Part shown: in pieces, positions 6,572-8,211 of the stretch
Layout of the letters: every line of letters starts with the position of its first letter
Numbering within the stretch: the first letter of the stretch is position 1
Assembly (NCBI GenBank): GCA_023144715.1
Contig: JAGLFC010000163.1
Span: 1 to 8,211 of the forward strand
Reading direction: 5' to 3'
DNA from: Gammaproteobacteria bacterium
GTDB taxonomy: Bacteria; Pseudomonadota; Gammaproteobacteria; GRL18
DNA length: 8,211 bases
Program-made: the position numbers and the translations under genes
Notes under the pieces: model-generated
The model's input: the letters and a program-made list of their open reading frames with translations, nothing else
Databases searched by the model: none
Told to the model about the DNA's origin: nothing

Positions 6572-7635
6572 GTATAGAAGCACAATTTTATATTGATCGA
6601 GGGGATTTTTCTCTGGATATTAATATCAATATTCCTAGTAGTGGCGTAACGGCTATTTTTGGTGCTTCAGGTTGTGGTAAAACCACCTTATTAAGAGCTA
6701 TTGCTGGTTTAGAGCCTGATTGTCAAGGATCATTAACAGTGGGTGATGAACAATGGCAAAGTAAACACTATAGTCTGCCTCCTCATAAACGCTCTATTGG
6801 TTATGTTTTTCAAGAACCTAGCCTGTTTTCTCATCTTAATGTACAAGAGAATCTTGATTATGGACGTAAGCGTTCACACTCTTCACGCTCAAAAATTTCA
6901 CTAAAACATACCATTCAATTATTAGATTTAGGGCATTTATTGGATCGTAAGCCTCACCAACTATCAGGAGGTGAACAACAAAGAGTCGCGATTGCACGTG
7001 CATTAGCGGTGAGTCCTGCCATGTTACTTCTTGATGAACCTCTGGCTGCCTTGGATATGTTAAGAAAGCAAGAAATTTTGCCCTATCTTGACTCTTTACA
7101 GAAAGAATTTAAAATCCCACTTCTTTATGTCAGTCATTCACGCGAAGAAGTTGCACATTTAGCAGATTATCTGATCTTATTGGATAAAGGGCGCATTCAA
7201 GCCACAGGAAGCGTGACAGAACTTTTTTCAAGACTGGATTTACCTCTGGCATACGGCTCAAAAACAGAAACGGTTATTACTGCCAAAGTGATTGGTTATG
7301 ACAAAGAATTTGAATTAAATTTCCTTGATTTTTCCAGTGGTTATTTTTCTGTCATAGGGAAGCCATTATCTCTAGGCAGTCACACACGTTTACAAATATT
7401 AGCACGAGATGTGAGTATTACTTTAGAACATCAGTCTAAAACCAGTATTCTTAATATTTTTCCTGCCATCATTGATGATATGAGAAATGAAGGCTCAGCT
7501 CAAATTACTGTGCGATTAATGATAGGAACAATGGCTATCTTAGCAAGGATTACTCGAAAATCAGCCAGTGATTTAGGCTTAACAATAGGGTTATGTGTGT
7601 ATGCTCAGGTAAAAACAGTTGCATTACTGAGTTAA
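6568..7635 (+). CDS. modC: ModC, molybdate ABC transporter ATPase
   Basis: ModC hydrolyses ATP to drive molybdate import through ModB. The 355 residues comprise an ABC domain and a C-terminal regulatory domain. Walker A is GASGCGKTT at 32-40, the Q-loop glutamine is Q82 in VFQEPSLF, the signature is LSGGEQQR at 132-139, Walker B is LLLDE at 153-157 with catalytic E157, and the switch histidine is H190. After a linker with ILARDVSI (277-284), a single TOBE/Mop-type domain spans about 292-354, starting SILNIFPA, and may bind oxyanion as in other ModC proteins. The start overlaps the modB stop by four bases (ATGA). It is the last gene of the glk-modABC unit; no modE regulator is present and no ModE box was seen. 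Confidence 0.93.
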   Translation: MSIEAQFYIDRGDFSLDININIPSSGVTAIFGASGCGKTTLLRAIAGLEPDCQGSLTVGDEQWQSKHYSLPPHKRSIGYVFQEPSLFSHLNVQENLDYGRKRSHSSRSKISLKHTIQLLDLGHLLDRKPHQLSGGEQQRVAIARALAVSPAMLLLDEPLAALDMLRKQEILPYLDSLQKEFKIPLLYVSHSREEVAHLADYLILLDKGRIQATGSVTELFSRLDLPLAYGSKTETVITAKVIGYDKEFELNFLDFSSGYFSVIGKPLSLGSHTRLQILARDVSITLEHQSKTSILNIFPAIIDDMRNEGSAQITVRLMIGTMAILARITRKSASDLGLTIGLCVYAQVKTVALLS

Positions 7636-7676
7636 ATTTTTATATTTATTTGATTTAAAAACAAGAAATTTAGCAC

Positions 7677-7705
7677 TTATTGAAGCGGATAAAAAAATGT
7701 ATAAT
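7677..7705 (+). promoter_or_regulatory. Probable sigma-70 promoter for the ketosynthase gene
   Basis: A perfect TATAAT lies at 7700-7705. At a spacing of 17 the -35 would be TTATTG (7677-7682), a poor match; the better TTGAAG at 7680-7685 leaves only 14 bases. A start near 7712 would give a leader of about 100 bases. Confidence 0.4.
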
Positions 7706-7714
7706 AGCTCATAA

Positions 7715-7742
7715 TATTGGGTTGTATATTATTGGACTGTAT
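7715..7742 (+). repeat. 15-base-period direct repeat downstream of the promoter
   Basis: TATTGGGTTGTAT (7715-7727) and TATTGGACTGTAT (7730-7742) agree at 11 of 13 positions and repeat with a 15-base period. They begin just after the TATAAT, around the expected transcription start. They may be an operator or chance in AT-rich sequence. Confidence 0.35.
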
Positions 7743-7810
7743 TATCAGTATGATCAAATACTCAATTATGCCATTCTTTTTAACACTTTTAAAAAAACTG
7801 AGACTTTTAA

Positions 7811-8211
7811 ATGGATAAGATTGCAATTATTGGAACGGCTTGTTTATTTCCAGAAGCTGAGACACCAGAGGCATATTGGCAAAATCTGGTGGCCAATAAA
7901 GATTCACGAGTGCCTGCACAAGCAGAGCAAATGGGACGTGATCCTAATGATTATTTTGCACCGACTAAAGGGGTTAAAGATAAATACTATTGTACCACAG
8001 GGGGCTATATTAATGGTTTCCAGTTTAATCCTCAGGGCTATGCACTGGATGCAACACAGCTCAAAGGGCTGGACAATACCTTTCAATGGTCATTGCAGGT
8101 CGCTCGTGAGGCATTAAAAGACAGTGGTTATTTAAATAATAAAGAGGTGCTTTCTCGTTGTGGTGTGATTCTTGGAAATCTATCCTTTCCAACCAAAGAA
8201 TCCAATAAACT
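7811..8211 (+). CDS. Ketosynthase-type protein, PUFA synthase/polyketide synthase-like (5' part only)
   Basis: Only the first 133 codons are in the window. The N-terminus MDKIAIIGTACLFPEAETPEAYWQNL is that of a beta-ketoacyl synthase domain of a modular type I enzyme, where IAIIG...FP....AYW.NL marks the domain start. DYFAP at 48-52, DKYYCTTGGYI at 57-67 and FNPQGYAL at 72-79 follow. This spacing is closer to KS domains of PUFA synthases (PfaA) and heterocyst-glycolipid-type synthases than to ordinary polyketide modules. LKGLDNTFQWSLQVAREALKDSGY at 84-107 is the next conserved helix region. The catalytic Cys and His residues lie beyond the edge, so activity and downstream domains cannot be judged. 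The ATG at 7811 is preceded by only a weak GAGA. The frame through 7680-8117 is out of phase and not real. Confidence 0.8.
   Translation, partial: MDKIAIIGTACLFPEAETPEAYWQNLVANKDSRVPAQAEQMGRDPNDYFAPTKGVKDKYYCTTGGYINGFQFNPQGYALDATQLKGLDNTFQWSLQVAREALKDSGYLNNKEVLSRCGVILGNLSFPTKESNK

Larger units (their letters stand above)
7636..7810 (+). other. Intergenic region between modC and the ketosynthase gene
   Basis: These 175 bases are strongly AT-rich. They hold a probable promoter and a short direct repeat, listed separately. I see no convincing intrinsic terminator after modC: the arms TAAATTT and AAATTTA shortly after the stop are distant, AT-only and not followed by a T-run. A frame starting with TTG at 7680 runs through the area but is out of phase with the downstream gene and looks spurious. 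Confidence 0.6.

Noticed and set aside
7633..7674. Possible intrinsic terminator after modC.
   Set aside because: The arms TAAATTT and AAATTTA are AT-only and far apart, with no T-run following the right arm.
7680..8117. A 145-codon open frame on the plus strand starting with TTG.
   Set aside because: It overlaps the ketosynthase gene out of phase; its translation shows no family motif, while the frame from 7811 gives a clear ketosynthase N-terminus.

Overview
This is an AT-rich bacterial window with no RNA genes, CRISPR array or insertion sequence that I can recognise. It looks like ordinary chromosomal sequence from a facultatively denitrifying proteobacterium. The gene types are a nor accessory cluster, a bacterial Glk glucokinase, ModABC, and a ketosynthase of the polyunsaturated fatty acid (PUFA) synthase/polyketide type. 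Together with the low GC content they would fit an AT-rich gammaproteobacterium, such as a sulfur oxidiser of the Beggiatoaceae kind. That placement is an inference from general impression and was not tested.

Left part (1-3636, minus strand): four genes read leftwards in the order norE, norF, norQ, norD, with gaps of 14, 51 and 25 bases. They encode a COX3-like membrane protein, a small COX4-like membrane protein, a MoxR-type AAA+ ATPase and a von Willebrand factor A (VWA) domain protein. These are the accessory proteins that mature or activate the cytochrome-c-dependent nitric oxide reductase NorCB. The catalytic genes norC and norB are not in the window. norD runs off the left edge after 632 codons and is probably almost complete.

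Middle (3637-4122): a 486-base AT-rich divergent intergenic region between norE and glk. It holds several inverted repeats. The best is a 19-base palindrome, TGTTAATA-GCC-TATTAACA, embedded in a longer imperfect one. It also holds a wide-spaced TTGAT...ATCAA pair and a possible promoter and leader hairpin in front of glk.

Right part (4123-7635, plus strand): glk, modA, modB and modC are packed as one apparent operon. glk and modA overlap by 11 bases, modA and modB abut as TAAATG, and modB and modC overlap as ATGA. ModABC is a high-affinity molybdate importer. Molybdenum is needed for the cofactor of respiratory nitrate reductase, so it fits functionally beside nor genes. The glucokinase fused into the same unit has no obvious metabolic link.

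Right edge (7636-8211): a 175-base intergenic region with a likely promoter and a short direct repeat is followed by the first 133 codons of a ketosynthase-like protein that runs off the window. No new type of system is visible. The points most worth a second look are the palindrome cluster in the divergent region, the glk-modABC coupling, the norEFQD arrangement without norCB, and the truncated ketosynthase gene at the right edge.
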